Source of the DNA: Plasmodiophora brassicae | Taxonomy: Eukaryota; Endomyxa; Phytomyxea; Plasmodiophorida; Plasmodiophoridae | Reading direction: 5' to 3' | DNA: 64,000 nucleotides | NCBI GenBank assembly: GCA_039704465.1 | Contig: JASFAU010000002.1 | Coordinates: 1,798,001-1,862,000, forward strand | Part shown: in pieces, positions 52,615-61,928 of the stretch | How positions within the stretch are numbered: the first letter of the stretch is position 1 | How the letters are laid out: each line of letters starts with the position of its first letter | The notes under the pieces: model-generated | Databases searched by the model: none | What the model was told of the DNA's origin: nothing | The model's input: the letters and a program-made list of their open reading frames with translations, nothing else | Made by a program: the position numbers and the translations under genes

Positions 52615-53726
52615 TCGAACGGCGGCAATTGGTCGCTGGCAGCCGAAATGCCATACTCAAGACGCTCCTTATTGAATACAGGATGGCGAAGCAGATCTTC
52701 TGCAGTAGGACGCTCCGAATGCGACTCCTTTACCGTCAACCCGATAAACTCGCGGAGACGTGGGACCTCGTCGAACACGGATGAACCTGTGACACGCCGA
52801 TGTAGGCGCCGGAGAAGACCAGGTAGCCAACGCGCCGTCTTCCCCAATGAATAGATGTCGCTCGAGTAGCCAATAAGACCACGATGTTTCTCAGGCGGAA
52901 CAAAGCAGCATGTATCAGCAATCTCCCTGTCCATATATATGGTTATACATCTATAGTCATCTACAAGGCATAATGACTACCTCTGCTCTGGTAGGTTCTC
53001 CAACCTCGTCATGCTCCAGGGATAAATCTTGCGGCAACTACCGAAATCAACGACCATCACGTTATCGTGGTCATCGTACAAAACTGAACACAATGCCGTC
53101 GAATTAGGTTTCAGAATTGCCCAATATGAAACAGTTTGCGTGCGATGGACGTACTGTTTCCAGGTTTAACGTCGCCATGAACGTATTTGGCCTCGTGTAT
53201 GAGGTTGACAATCGTTGTAACTTTGTAGAGCAGTCGCATGACACGGTTCTCCCAGTCTTCAATGTTTGCACGCTCGAAAGAGTCTCCAATATAATGGAGA
53301 GGCTTGCCTAAACGAACGTTGTTGGACAGCATCAAGAACAGGCGAGCAAAATATATGTCCCAGACGCAACCGACCTTCGAAGTACTGTTCGACCATGTAC
53401 AAGCTATTGCCTGATCTGATAAGATCAAACAACCGAGGCACCCCGCAATACGAACTGGTTTGGCTAAATGCCTGCAGGAAATCAACCTCCGGCTTGGACG
53501 ACGATCCCGTCGGAAGCTTCACTTTCTTTACGGCGACTATGGTGCCGGGCTGTGTGGACGGAACAGCTCGGTGTACAGTACCGTGGCGACCCCAACCAAC
53601 AAGTGCTTGCGTCCGGTAGCATTGTTTCCTGTTCTCAACTGCCCGAATCCTAGGAATGGCAGAGGTACCGATTGAGATCTGGGCCCAGAACAAGATCGCC
53701 AACCAGCTTTTGATCATCAACGACAT
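52509..53726 (-). CDS. Serine/threonine-type protein kinase with N-terminal signal/anchor
   Basis: Four exons, 53726-53375, 53307-53155, 53083-52981 and 52926-52509, with introns of 67, 71 and 54 nt, close to 341 residues. A hydrophobic leader (SWLAILFWAQISIGTSA) precedes the kinase fold: glycine loop VGWGRHGTVHRA, lysine in IVAVKKVK, hinge YMVEQYFEG, catalytic loop YVHGDVKPGNILYDD (formed by splicing), VVDFGSCRKI, and the substrate-loop end CCFVPPEKH followed by YSSDIYSLGKT. The usual HRD is HGD, so the arginine is missing. The C-terminal exon ends in sequence derived from a repeat shared with 52331-52409. Base use is less GC-rich than its neighbours. A kinase entering the secretory pathway is unusual; alternatively the leader is a membrane anchor with the kinase in the cytosol. 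Family unassigned. Confidence 0.75.
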
Positions 53727-53838
53727 CGGTGACACTCCTCAACGTTTGAACTCTGACCGCGAGCTCGGCAAACGCGGCCGCAGATTTGCGGCTTGCGCTG
53801 TCGGCCAGCACCAGCACCCCAGGTAGGAGCGGAGTTTA

Positions 53839-53890
53839 GCTCTCACGCAGTGTGCAGAGTGGGACCTCACTCCGCGCACTGCGTGAGAGC
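53839..53890. repeat. Imperfect hairpin, ~22-bp arms
   Basis: gctctcacgcagtg at the left and cactgcgtgagagc at the right are inverted, with partial pairing inward (gagtg/cactc). It lies just upstream of duplication copy B and is absent from copy A. Confidence 0.7.
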
Positions 53891-53982
53891 CCCAACCCCA
53901 GTAAATGGGCATTGCATCATTCGAATGGCGGATCGTGTCGAGAGAGGTCACGCCGCGACACGCGATCACGTCCAGTCCCAGG

Positions 53983-55198
53983 ATGGCGGCGGATGATCGC
54001 CAGACGGTCGTATTTGGGCCGTTCACCGATGCCGAGATCAAGGAGGCGTTCACGACGTTCGACCTGGACGCGAACTCCTTCATCAGTTCGTACGTCGAAG
54101 GTCGGGACGACGGCGATGACTGACACTGGACCAGGTGCCGCCGAGCTGCGTCATGTGTTCACATCCATGGGTGAAATGGTCACCGACGAGGAGGTCGACG
54201 AGATGATCAAAATGTACGTTCCGTCGCCGGTTCGATATCGCTGGGCCCCGTTCTGACCCCTACGGGGCAGGTGTGACGACGACGGTACGCTGGCCCTGGG
54301 CCTTGCTGAACAGGGCTGACCACGCCGCAGGAGATGGGCAGATCGCCTATGAGGAGTTCACGCGCATGATCCTGGAGCACACGACGCGCCCAAAGATCCA
54401 GGCGGCGAAGATGCTGCGCCCGTCCGAGGTGGCCGGCAAGGACGACATCCCGACCGCAATGCCCGTTGCTGTCCCGATCAACGTCACCGACGAGGACGCC
54501 AGGAAACAGACCGGCAACGTCCCCGTGGTGGCCGCCGTCCGCGTCCAGACCGCCGCGTCCGCATTCGGTGCCCTCGTCAGCGACAAGGGCGACCTCCAGG
54601 AGCTCATCTCGATTGTGTCGCAAGTGGTCGCCGAGTTCGACGTCCATGGCGAATCCCTGGGCGACCTGCAGCGCCGGTTCAACGGCGAACGCAAGCGGAA
54701 GTCTGGCGGCATGGAGTACGACGAGGTCTGTCATTTCCTCGGGAAGCCGCCCGGCGACGCCACTAGGAAGTTCTTCAACCTGTTCAGCTCGATGGAGGAC
54801 GGGCGCGCCGACATGCGCGAGATGATCGCGGCGATGGCGTCGATCAGCCATCGCGACACGACCGACAAGGTCCGGTTCGTCTTTGACCTGTACGACACGG
54901 ACCACGACGGGCACCTGCAACGCGACGAGCTGATGAGCCTACTGAAGGCGACGAGCTTCGGGAAGAATCCAGCGGACCTGGGCAAGAAGGCGGACGCGAT
55001 CCTTGCGGAATGCGACGAGCAGGACTCGGAGGCGATCACCCTCGGTACGGTACACTGCGACGTGATCGTGTCGCTCGGCTAACCGGTGGGGGCGCAGAGC
55101 AACTCGGCAAGGTCGCCGCGGACCACCCGAAGCACGTGTTCCCCGTGTACCACATGATGGCGACCTTGAACAGCGGTGGCCCTTCGCCACAGCAGTAA
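53983..55198 (+). CDS. EF-hand calcium-binding protein, intact copy B
   Basis: Four exons, 53983-54085, 54135-54213, 54314-55044 and 55098-55198, close to 337 residues. The N-terminal part resembles one calmodulin lobe: EF loop DLDANSFISAAE, then LRHVFTSMGEMVTDEEVDEMIKM and a second loop DHAAGDGQIAYEE, which is one residue longer than the canonical twelve and so perhaps impaired. A linker follows, then a second EF pair: DTDHDGHLQRDE is canonical and DEQDSEAITLEQ is degenerate. The helix around FGALVSDKGDLQELISIV has no family I know. Calcium sensing is inferred. It is the intact partner of the broken copy at 44454-50714. The 5' flank is shared for about 75 bp upstream of the ATG. Confidence 0.8.
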
Positions 55199-55356
55199 GG
55201 GAGGAGGGTGCAGGGGGCGATACAGCACGTACAGATACCGATCGACTGGGCACACCGTTACCACACAAGGAACGCGCCACACCCGTCAGAGTACCGCACT
55301 GGAGGGCGTGCCCATAGTGCTATTGGGTCGCCTGTCGGAGGGTGCTCGCGAGGCTG

Positions 55357-55839
55357 ATGGGTCTGGTCTCGTGGGCGCGCCAGCAACACCCGGTCCTGCT
55401 GGGGGCCGCCAGGCAAGGACGCGTGATGCGGCAGGCGGTGGCGATCGTGGGCGACGTCGTGTCGCAGGTGGTGCCCAGCTGGTTCTCAATGGAGCGGATC
55501 GACCGACCAGTGTCGGGCCTGATCGTTGTCGCCGCCGGCCTCGTCGGCGTGCAGGGCAGAGCGACGACCCGCGCGGCGGTCCCGGTCAAGGCGAGCGTTG
55601 GCGAACCTGCGACCCGGGTCGGCGTGGACCAGGCGGCCACCACCGCGCGCGACACGTCGCCGGAGCCGGAGGAGGACCAGGCCATCATCGACGCGTACCT
55701 GGCCGACCTGGTCCCGTTCGTCCGCGCGAAGGGCGCCATGCACGCCACGATCGAGCACATGCTGCTGAAGACGCGCCTGGCCCGGATGGGCGCGCCCGCG
55801 TTCAGCCACTGGCAGGCGCTGGCGCGCCTCCAGCAGTGA
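55357..55839 (+). CDS. Hypothetical protein, duplicated unit copy B
   Basis: A 160-residue paralog of 50862-51326, starting at the ATG at 55357. The two agree at both ends and differ by substitutions and length changes in the middle (around residues 60-100), where copy B is Thr/Ala/Val-rich. Conservation of the frame while the DNA diverges suggests both were under protein-level constraint for some time. No recognised domain. Gap to the EF-hand stop is about 160 bp, as in copy A. Confidence 0.55.
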   Translation: MGLVSWARQQHPVLLGAARQGRVMRQAVAIVGDVVSQVVPSWFSMERIDRPVSGLIVVAAGLVGVQGRATTRAAVPVKASVGEPATRVGVDQAATTARDTSPEPEEDQAIIDAYLADLVPFVRAKGAMHATIEHMLLKTRLARMGAPAFSHWQALARLQQ

Positions 55840-55955
55840 CGACGCTGTGGCGAACCCTCGTCTGACAATACAGCCTGGCTTGCTGTTGTCGACGTCGGGG
55901 TCGCCCCCCTGACAAATATCTGATCAGTCGATTCGGCGTCGTGGCGCGCCGACAC

Positions 55956-57462
55956 ATGGCGTTCCTCGTGCGCCTGGCGAAACGCCATGGCGCCGAGTCC
56001 CGGCGAATGACGTTCGAGTTGTACGTCGCGTCCGTCGACGTGGCAGGCGCCGGCCCGATCGTCATCGACTGGGTCCGCGGGTCGTCCCCCAAGGCGTCGA
56101 CGGGGCCGATCGAGCGGCCGGCGAACGGCGCCAGCGTCCCCGTCGGGCGCACACTGGCGCTCAGGGCCACCATGTTCACCGCGTCGTCGTCGTCGTCGTC
56201 GCTGGGCGCGTTCCAGACGAAACCCAGCCGCGTGCTGATCCGCCAGCAGGCCGACGGCAGGACGATCGGCGAGGTCGCCCTGGACCTGTCGCAGTAGGTC
56301 GCTGAGCACGACGGTCACGCGACGTTGCTCACGCTGCCGCTCCAGAAGTGCAAGGACGCGGGCGCCCTGATCCGGTTCCAGATCGCAACGCGCGTCGCCG
56401 AGTACGGTCCGCATTGGTGTGCAGGCGCCCCTGGCTGACGTCGTGCGCAGGGACGAGGGAGGCAAATCGCAAACGGACGCCCCGTCGCTGACCGTCGCGT
56501 CCGACGTCGACCCGCTGTCGTCCCACGTCGAGCAGACGGAGGCAGCCGACACACCTGACGAGCACAAGGGCGGCGACGACGACGCGCACGTGGTCGCGTT
56601 GCTGGCGCTGCAGGTGGAGCGGCTGAGGAAGGAGGCGCAGGAGAGCGACGCCGACGCGCAGCGGCTTCGCGGCGAGGTGCAGCGGGCGACGCAGGCGCTA
56701 GCGACGACAGAGGAGGACAACCTGCGCATGAAGCGCGAGCTGTTGCAGAGCGTGCACCGGCAGCGGGACGCGCGCGTCCACGACCAGCTCGCCGACGTGC
56801 GGGCCGACCGCGACCGCCTGCTGGCCGAGTGCGACGCCCTGCGCGCCGAACGCGCCGCCCTGCCCCGGCCGCTCGCCGACCTGCGCGCCTTCTTCGAGTC
56901 GCCGGCGCCGACGGCGACCTGCGACGTGGCCGACCTGTTCGCCAGGCACGACCTGGCCGGGCACGCGATCGTCGGCGACCTGCGCGCCATGGTCGACGGG
57001 CACAGGCGCGTGCAGGAGGCGTTATACGACGCGCGCGCCACGATAACGAGGATGACGGCGCAGGAGGCGCAGATCGTGTCGACGTGGAGGTCGTTGGCGG
57101 GCAGGACCGTCGCCATCGACCTGGACGGCAACGTGCACGATGTCGACGCGAGCGCCGGCACGATCGGGGCGCACCTGGCCGCCGACCAGGACATCGCCAG
57201 GGCGAAGGCGTCGTTCGACGCGAGCCTGGCCGTGCTGCGGAACGAGGTCGCAGAGCTGCGGGCGGCGCTGGACGCCGAGAAGGCCAGGGCCCGCTATGCG
57301 GCGGGCGCGTCGAAGGATTCGTACCTGCTCGAGGAGCAGCTGCTCGAGGCGAAGGTCCAGCTGGCGAACGCGGTCGACGCGCTGAACTCGCTCGAGTACG
57401 AGCATCAGCAGGCGATGGCGACGTCCCGGGATCCATACTGGAGCGGCATCAACATATTGTAG
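55956..57462 (+). pseudogene. NT-C2 domain plus coiled-coil protein with in-frame TAG
   Basis: The ATG at 55956 opens an N-terminal C2 (NT-C2, EEIG1/EHBP1-type) domain: MTFELYVASVDV, a PIVIDWVRGS turn and VALDLSQ. At 56295-56297 TAG appears where the family has a tyrosine-like position. The same frame continues with clear NT-C2 sequence (DGHATLLTLPLQKCKDAGALIRFQI). A 31-nt GT-AG interval (56394-56424) or a frameshift then leads into a ~340-residue frame to 57462. This frame has an acidic linker and long coiled coils (VERLRKEAQESDADAQRLRG, VAELRAALDAEKARARYA). Family knowledge: NT-C2 proteins tether membranes to cytoskeleton or vesicles. The gene may be a recent pseudogene, hold a sequencing error, or use readthrough; otherwise it looks well preserved. 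Confidence 0.65.
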
Positions 57463-58129
57463 TACAGGCCCGGTGGCCAGCTGATGACAGCAACGACACG
57501 CGGTCACGCGGACGGTCTGGAGAAGAACGAGCTGATGAAGGTCTGCGTTCGGCCAGGGCGTTTGTCCAGGTCGATCAGCGTCAGGTGCGACTCGACGCGC
57601 ATCACCGACAGCTTGCAGATCGACAATGACGGGTCGATTGCACCTGTGGGGACATCGTCAGCAGCGGAGGGTCAGCGCGCGCCGCCCACCCGAACTGGGC
57701 CAGACCGTCGAAAACATCGTCCTGGATGGACGTACTGCCGGCCGTGACGAGGAGATACAGCCGCTTCCTGACCCGGTACTCTCGACACGAACGCCTACCC
57801 GCCAAGAACTGAATCGCCATCCCCATGGGCAACACACGCAGCGCGCCTCGTACGCATGCATCGGCCTGAACCCGAACAACACCACGCCTTCATCGTCGTA
57901 CGCCTGCGCCACCTGCTGCTGGTCGGCGTACAGCACGGCGCCAACGGGAACGGCGTGCTGCGGCATGTCATGAACCATCGACACGGTCGTCGTCGTCGTC
58001 GCCGTCGACCATCGCCCCCGTTTCCTCGTCATCGATGGCAGACGGGGGCGTCGCCTTCGCCCGCAACTGCGGCGCCGCGACGCGCGGCGGACTCCGCGAC
58101 TGCAGCCTCGCACCGTTTCCCTGAACGTC
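57463..58129. other. Unassigned, possible minus-strand coding sequence
   Basis: The minus strand shows coding-like stretches (for example MVHDMPQHAVPVGAVLYADQ from 57978, FDGLAQFGWAARADPPLL near 57690, and MRVESHLTLIDLDKRPG near 57580). I could not connect them with phase-consistent introns. No family recognised. Confidence 0.35.
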
Positions 58130-59323
58130 ATGCACGCCGTGCGACGTGCCGCGCGCCGCGCCGCGTCGACCAGCGCCGGCGGCAACAACAGCAGCAGCAG
58201 CAAGAAAGCGAAGAAGGCGGCGTGGAGCGCGAATGAGAAGATCGGCGCCGCCATCGACGCCATGCGACGGCAGGCGGCGCAGGCCGCCGAGTCGAACGCG
58301 ACGCTGAAGGAGGCGGCGTCGACGGCGTCGACCGTGAAGTCGAAGGTCGCGTCGTGCTGGTCGTCCGTGATGGAGCGGGTCGCTCCGGCCCGGGACGCGG
58401 TCGCCAGCGCCACGAAACCGGCGCGGGAGGCGATGCGCTTCGACCAGTGGTCACAAACGCTTCGCGAGCTGACCGGCGACCTGTTCGGGTCCGAGGCGAA
58501 GACGCGCCCGTACTCGCGACGCGCCAAGATGGAGGCGATGGAGAAGCAGCGGGAACAGTCGGGCGACGTTGAGGCACCTGCTGCCGGTCCCGTGTCCGAT
58601 TCCCGGGAGGTGGTCCTGGTGCGGACCCGTCAGAGCGAATGGGCCGACAAGTGGGACACGTTCAAGCGGCGCGTCGAGGGCACCGACCTGTACAGGTCGG
58701 TGGCGAACTCGACGCTGGCCAAGTCGGTGGGGGACGCGCACGCCCAGTTCCAGGACCGGGTCGAGGACCTGCGCGACATGTACGACACGACGCAGAACCC
58801 GGTGATCAGCACGCTGAGGGACGGCGCCGACGAGCTGCTGGGCGAGACGGACTCGGGCGCCGCCCTGGCCGCCATCCGGCGCCTGGACCCCGACTTCTCC
58901 CTGATCGCGTTCATGGAGGAGATGGAGCACTACATGGTGCCGCGCGTTGTCAAGGCGTACCTGAAAGGCGACCTGGACACGTTGCAGCTGGCCTGCGCTG
59001 GCGATGCCATGGCGTTCATGAACGCGTCGATGCGGCAGCGGATGGCGCAAGGCGTCTACTTTGACGAACGCATCCTGGACGTGTCGCACATCACGTTCCA
59101 CGACGCCAAGCTCGTCGAGGGCAACGATGCCGTCCTCGTCGTCACGTTCATGTGCCAGCATGTACATTGCATCCGCTCGGCGGACGGCACCATCGTCGAA
59201 GGGTCGGAACACGACATCCGCTCGACGTACTACTCCTGGGCGGTCGTCCGCGACATGGACAACGACGAGTTCAACTGGAGGATCCTGGACATATCCATAA
59301 CGGGCATCCGCGCCCTGATCTAA
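58130..59323 (+). CDS. TIM44: Mitochondrial import inner membrane translocase subunit TIM44
   Basis: Single exon, 397 residues. The basic Ser/Arg leader (MHAVRRAARRAASTS) fits a matrix-targeting signal. A helical amphipathic N-terminal region follows, then the Tim44 C-terminal domain: RRLDPDFSLIAFMEEMEHYMVPRVVKAYLKGDLDTL, MNASMRQRMAQG, LDVSHITFHDAKLVEGNDAVLVVTFM and the closing YYSWAVVRDMDNDEFNWRILDI. Family knowledge: TIM44 binds cardiolipin membranes on the matrix side and recruits mtHsp70 to the TIM23 channel. Length and domain order are normal. Confidence 0.9.
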   Translation: MHAVRRAARRAASTSAGGNNSSSSKKAKKAAWSANEKIGAAIDAMRRQAAQAAESNATLKEAASTASTVKSKVASCWSSVMERVAPARDAVASATKPAREAMRFDQWSQTLRELTGDLFGSEAKTRPYSRRAKMEAMEKQREQSGDVEAPAAGPVSDSREVVLVRTRQSEWADKWDTFKRRVEGTDLYRSVANSTLAKSVGDAHAQFQDRVEDLRDMYDTTQNPVISTLRDGADELLGETDSGAALAAIRRLDPDFSLIAFMEEMEHYMVPRVVKAYLKGDLDTLQLACAGDAMAFMNASMRQRMAQGVYFDERILDVSHITFHDAKLVEGNDAVLVVTFMCQHVHCIRSADGTIVEGSEHDIRSTYYSWAVVRDMDNDEFNWRILDISITGIRALI

Positions 59324-59587
59324 ACACGTTCCGGTGCCGTTAATCACAATACATGCGACAGTAGCAGGGGGCATGCGGCGCGAGCTCGACCGCATGATTG
59401 GCATGGGAGGTTGCCGTTTGCATCTGGGAGGACGCCGTCTCTGCTCTGCGTCCGGCAACGGTATGGACAACTGTCGCGGTCAACAAGAAATTCCGCTCAG
59501 TTTATGAGGGCCATGCATCGGCAATGTGTGATGGGGATCAGGGCTGGATGGGGTCCCGTGCCCCAGGACGTGGCGTTGGCGTCGTGT

Positions 59588-60790
59588 TCAATGAGCCAAG
59601 ATTCGCCGCAGAGGTTCACGAGCGTTTCGGTTGGCTCGGCGACCGCCGGCCCGAAACAGTCGACGGTACCAGGAGCCCCATACGCTGGCCTGTCTTGCGG
59701 CATTCGCCATAGCACCATCGGCCAGTTCCTTGAATTTCTTGAAGACGTCTGCATCTACGTCGGTCAGCCGCGCGGCCCCACCAGCCGCTTGCTTATCGGG
59801 ATGGTACCGCAGGAGCACTTCGCGCCGATACGTCTTGATCTCTGCTACCGTGGACAGCGCAGTCAGCTTCGGCGTGTCGCGGTTCCTCGGTTCGAAGAGG
59901 TTCAGGAACCGGTACTCCTCGTTCCGATCTTTCAACTTTGCGAACCAGTTATTGACGGCATCCTTTTTCCTCTCGGCCACCTTGGCCAGATCCTGCAGCG
60001 ACGTCGCGGTGTCACATTCCTTCACGTCGATCAACTCATGAACGAGTTTGAGGAAGCGCTCGTACAGGACTCGCTTGGTTTGTGACAAAGCCACCGAACC
60101 GTAGGACTCTTGCACCTTTGCTTTGCAGGACATCAGTGCCCCAAGCGAGGGGTCACTGGTCAGTTTGGGAGTGCAGCCGAACTTGTTCAGGAACACATGG
60201 GCCCGTCCCTGATCCTTGAGACCATCAATCCAACCCGCGTGGTACGACTCCGGGAAAAAGGAGTCGATGATGTCGGCGAGTTTGTCGACGTTGCCCGCAT
60301 GCTCGAATGCTGGAAACACTTTCTCGAATGCCATCGACTTGGGCAGCACGAGCTGACGTAGAAAATAGGCCGCCGAAGTGGAGGATAGTCCCGCCAGCAG
60401 TCCCACTAGCCGCGATCGCGTCTTACTCCTCACCCGATTGTACAGAAGGTAGCCACCGGCCCGAATCGCTGCCGACGATAACACGCCTGCCTTGGATCCC
60501 GACAGCATAGTATGCCGAATGCAATCCGAAACAACACGTGGATGGAGAGGGTAACCTTTCAGGTACAGCATTAAGAAGCTGTACGGTACTCGTGACTCGC
60601 GATCAAGGACAGCACCGTTTGCGAACCAGAACGCGAGAGCAAGCAGGGATGGGCGACTTGCGGGAGGCACGGCGGTCGTCTTCTTCAACGCGGAGCTGCC
60701 CCTCTCCAGCGGGCGCTCTCCCAACACACCAACGCTGACGGAAGCGACAGCAACGATGATGATCAGGCATGTGAACCGGGATGTCGCCAT
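59588..60790 (-). CDS. DnaJ-like (J-domain) protein with signal peptide
   Basis: A 400-residue single-exon frame from the ATG at 60790. It has a signal peptide (CLIIIVAVASVSVGVLG), a second hydrophobic stretch near residues 105-150, then a soluble helical region. The C-terminal part has the J-domain HPD: EIKTYRREVLLRYHPDKQA followed by VFKKFKELADGA. The first J-domain helix is weak, so it is divergent. By family knowledge J domains stimulate Hsp70; with the signal peptide, an ER or secretory location is inferred. The open frame continues upstream of the ATG without another start. Confidence 0.62.
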   Translation of the reverse strand: MATSRFTCLIIIVAVASVSVGVLGERPLERGSSALKKTTAVPPASRPSLLALAFWFANGAVLDRESRVPYSFLMLYLKGYPLHPRVVSDCIRHTMLSGSKAGVLSSAAIRAGGYLLYNRVRSKTRSRLVGLLAGLSSTSAAYFLRQLVLPKSMAFEKVFPAFEHAGNVDKLADIIDSFFPESYHAGWIDGLKDQGRAHVFLNKFGCTPKLTSDPSLGALMSCKAKVQESYGSVALSQTKRVLYERFLKLVHELIDVKECDTATSLQDLAKVAERKKDAVNNWFAKLKDRNEEYRFLNLFEPRNRDTPKLTALSTVAEIKTYRREVLLRYHPDKQAAGGAARLTDVDADVFKKFKELADGAMANAARQASVWGSWYRRLFRAGGRRANRNAREPLRRILAH

Positions 60791-61928
60791 GTTCGCGACC
60801 GCTGGAACGACACCTGCGCCGTCCTGTTTCCGTGACGATTCTAAAAACAGGCCGTCGGACAAGTCCGCACGGCGTCGCTCGGTATGCCAAAAAACACTTC
60901 CCTCAGCGTGCAAAACCAAAACGAACGTGAAACATCAAATTTCACGATTTGCGGGAACTCCCTTTTGTTGGACTTGCCCTGTGTTGCCCATTGACCATGA
61001 CAGAAATAGGGTAGGTCTCGGTCGGCGGTACAGTGGGGAGACCGAAGGGAGACGGAATACCTATCAGCTGGCAGTAAACCGGGAGTTCTGGCGAATCCGA
61101 TATCGGATGTTTGCGTTTCCTGGTCATCGGCGCCCGGTCACTGCAACAACGCTGCGAAGGAAGAAGGTTCGCGTCGGGCTCCAGGGAGGGCCCGCGAACA
61201 GCGATTGGGTCGAATCGAGATCGATGCCGCGCCGAGAATCCCGAACCGGAACCGTCAGCAGGCGCAAGCAGAGGCAGACTATCCGTCACCAGGCGATCGC
61301 GATGGGCACCGTCTTTCGATGCTTAAATCGCAGCAGCGGGCGCGGTACGTAAGTGCACATGAAGCCCATTTCGAAACACAGAATGCTGCGGGTGCAGCGT
61401 TGTTTGCTGCGCCCGCAGGCCCCTAGCTAGACGCGTCAACAAGCCCACCACTGTAGGTCGCCTACCGTCAGGTAGCATGCGGCATTGTCCCTAGCGTGCC
61501 GACGTCACCATCACTGGGGCCCTGTATCCCTGCGAATCAGTGCAATGCGGCGTAAACAGACGCGCCTGCAGGTGTGGTTAATTCATTCCATCTCGGACTG
61601 CTGGTTTGACGTTAGACTGCTGGGGTTGCCTGAGATGGCTGGTATCGTCGTCTCAGGCGGGCGTTATCGTTTCAGGTTGCCGTCCCTCACAGGCTTGGAC
61701 AGGATATCGTCTCTCAGTACGTCTCGCCTGCCGCGGTCAAGCGATTACTGGCACGATCAAATGCGAACAAGTTCGCGCCTGCTCTGCAAACGTCGACCTA
61801 CGTACCCACGTTTGTCGGGAGCATGGTACAGATCTCTTGAGCCCGCGCAGCAGGTGGCCTTCGCGTCATCACTTAGTCCTGCCCAGTACAGTACGCAAGG
61901 TCGACCCGTAATAGTTGTAGAATCAGGT
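60791..61928. other. Intergenic, 1.1 kb, one hairpin
   Basis: Space between divergent genes. The hairpin ctgcgggtgcagc (61386-61398) / gctgcgcccgcag (61406-61418) has 13-bp arms with one mismatch and a 7-nt loop. No coding gene supported. Confidence 0.4.

Noticed and set aside
55320..57194. A 624-codon minus-strand frame, and overlapping frames around 56315-57436
   Set aside because: Antisense shadows of the unknown duplicated gene and of the coiled-coil gene; compositionally Ser/Arg/Ala-rich with no motif.
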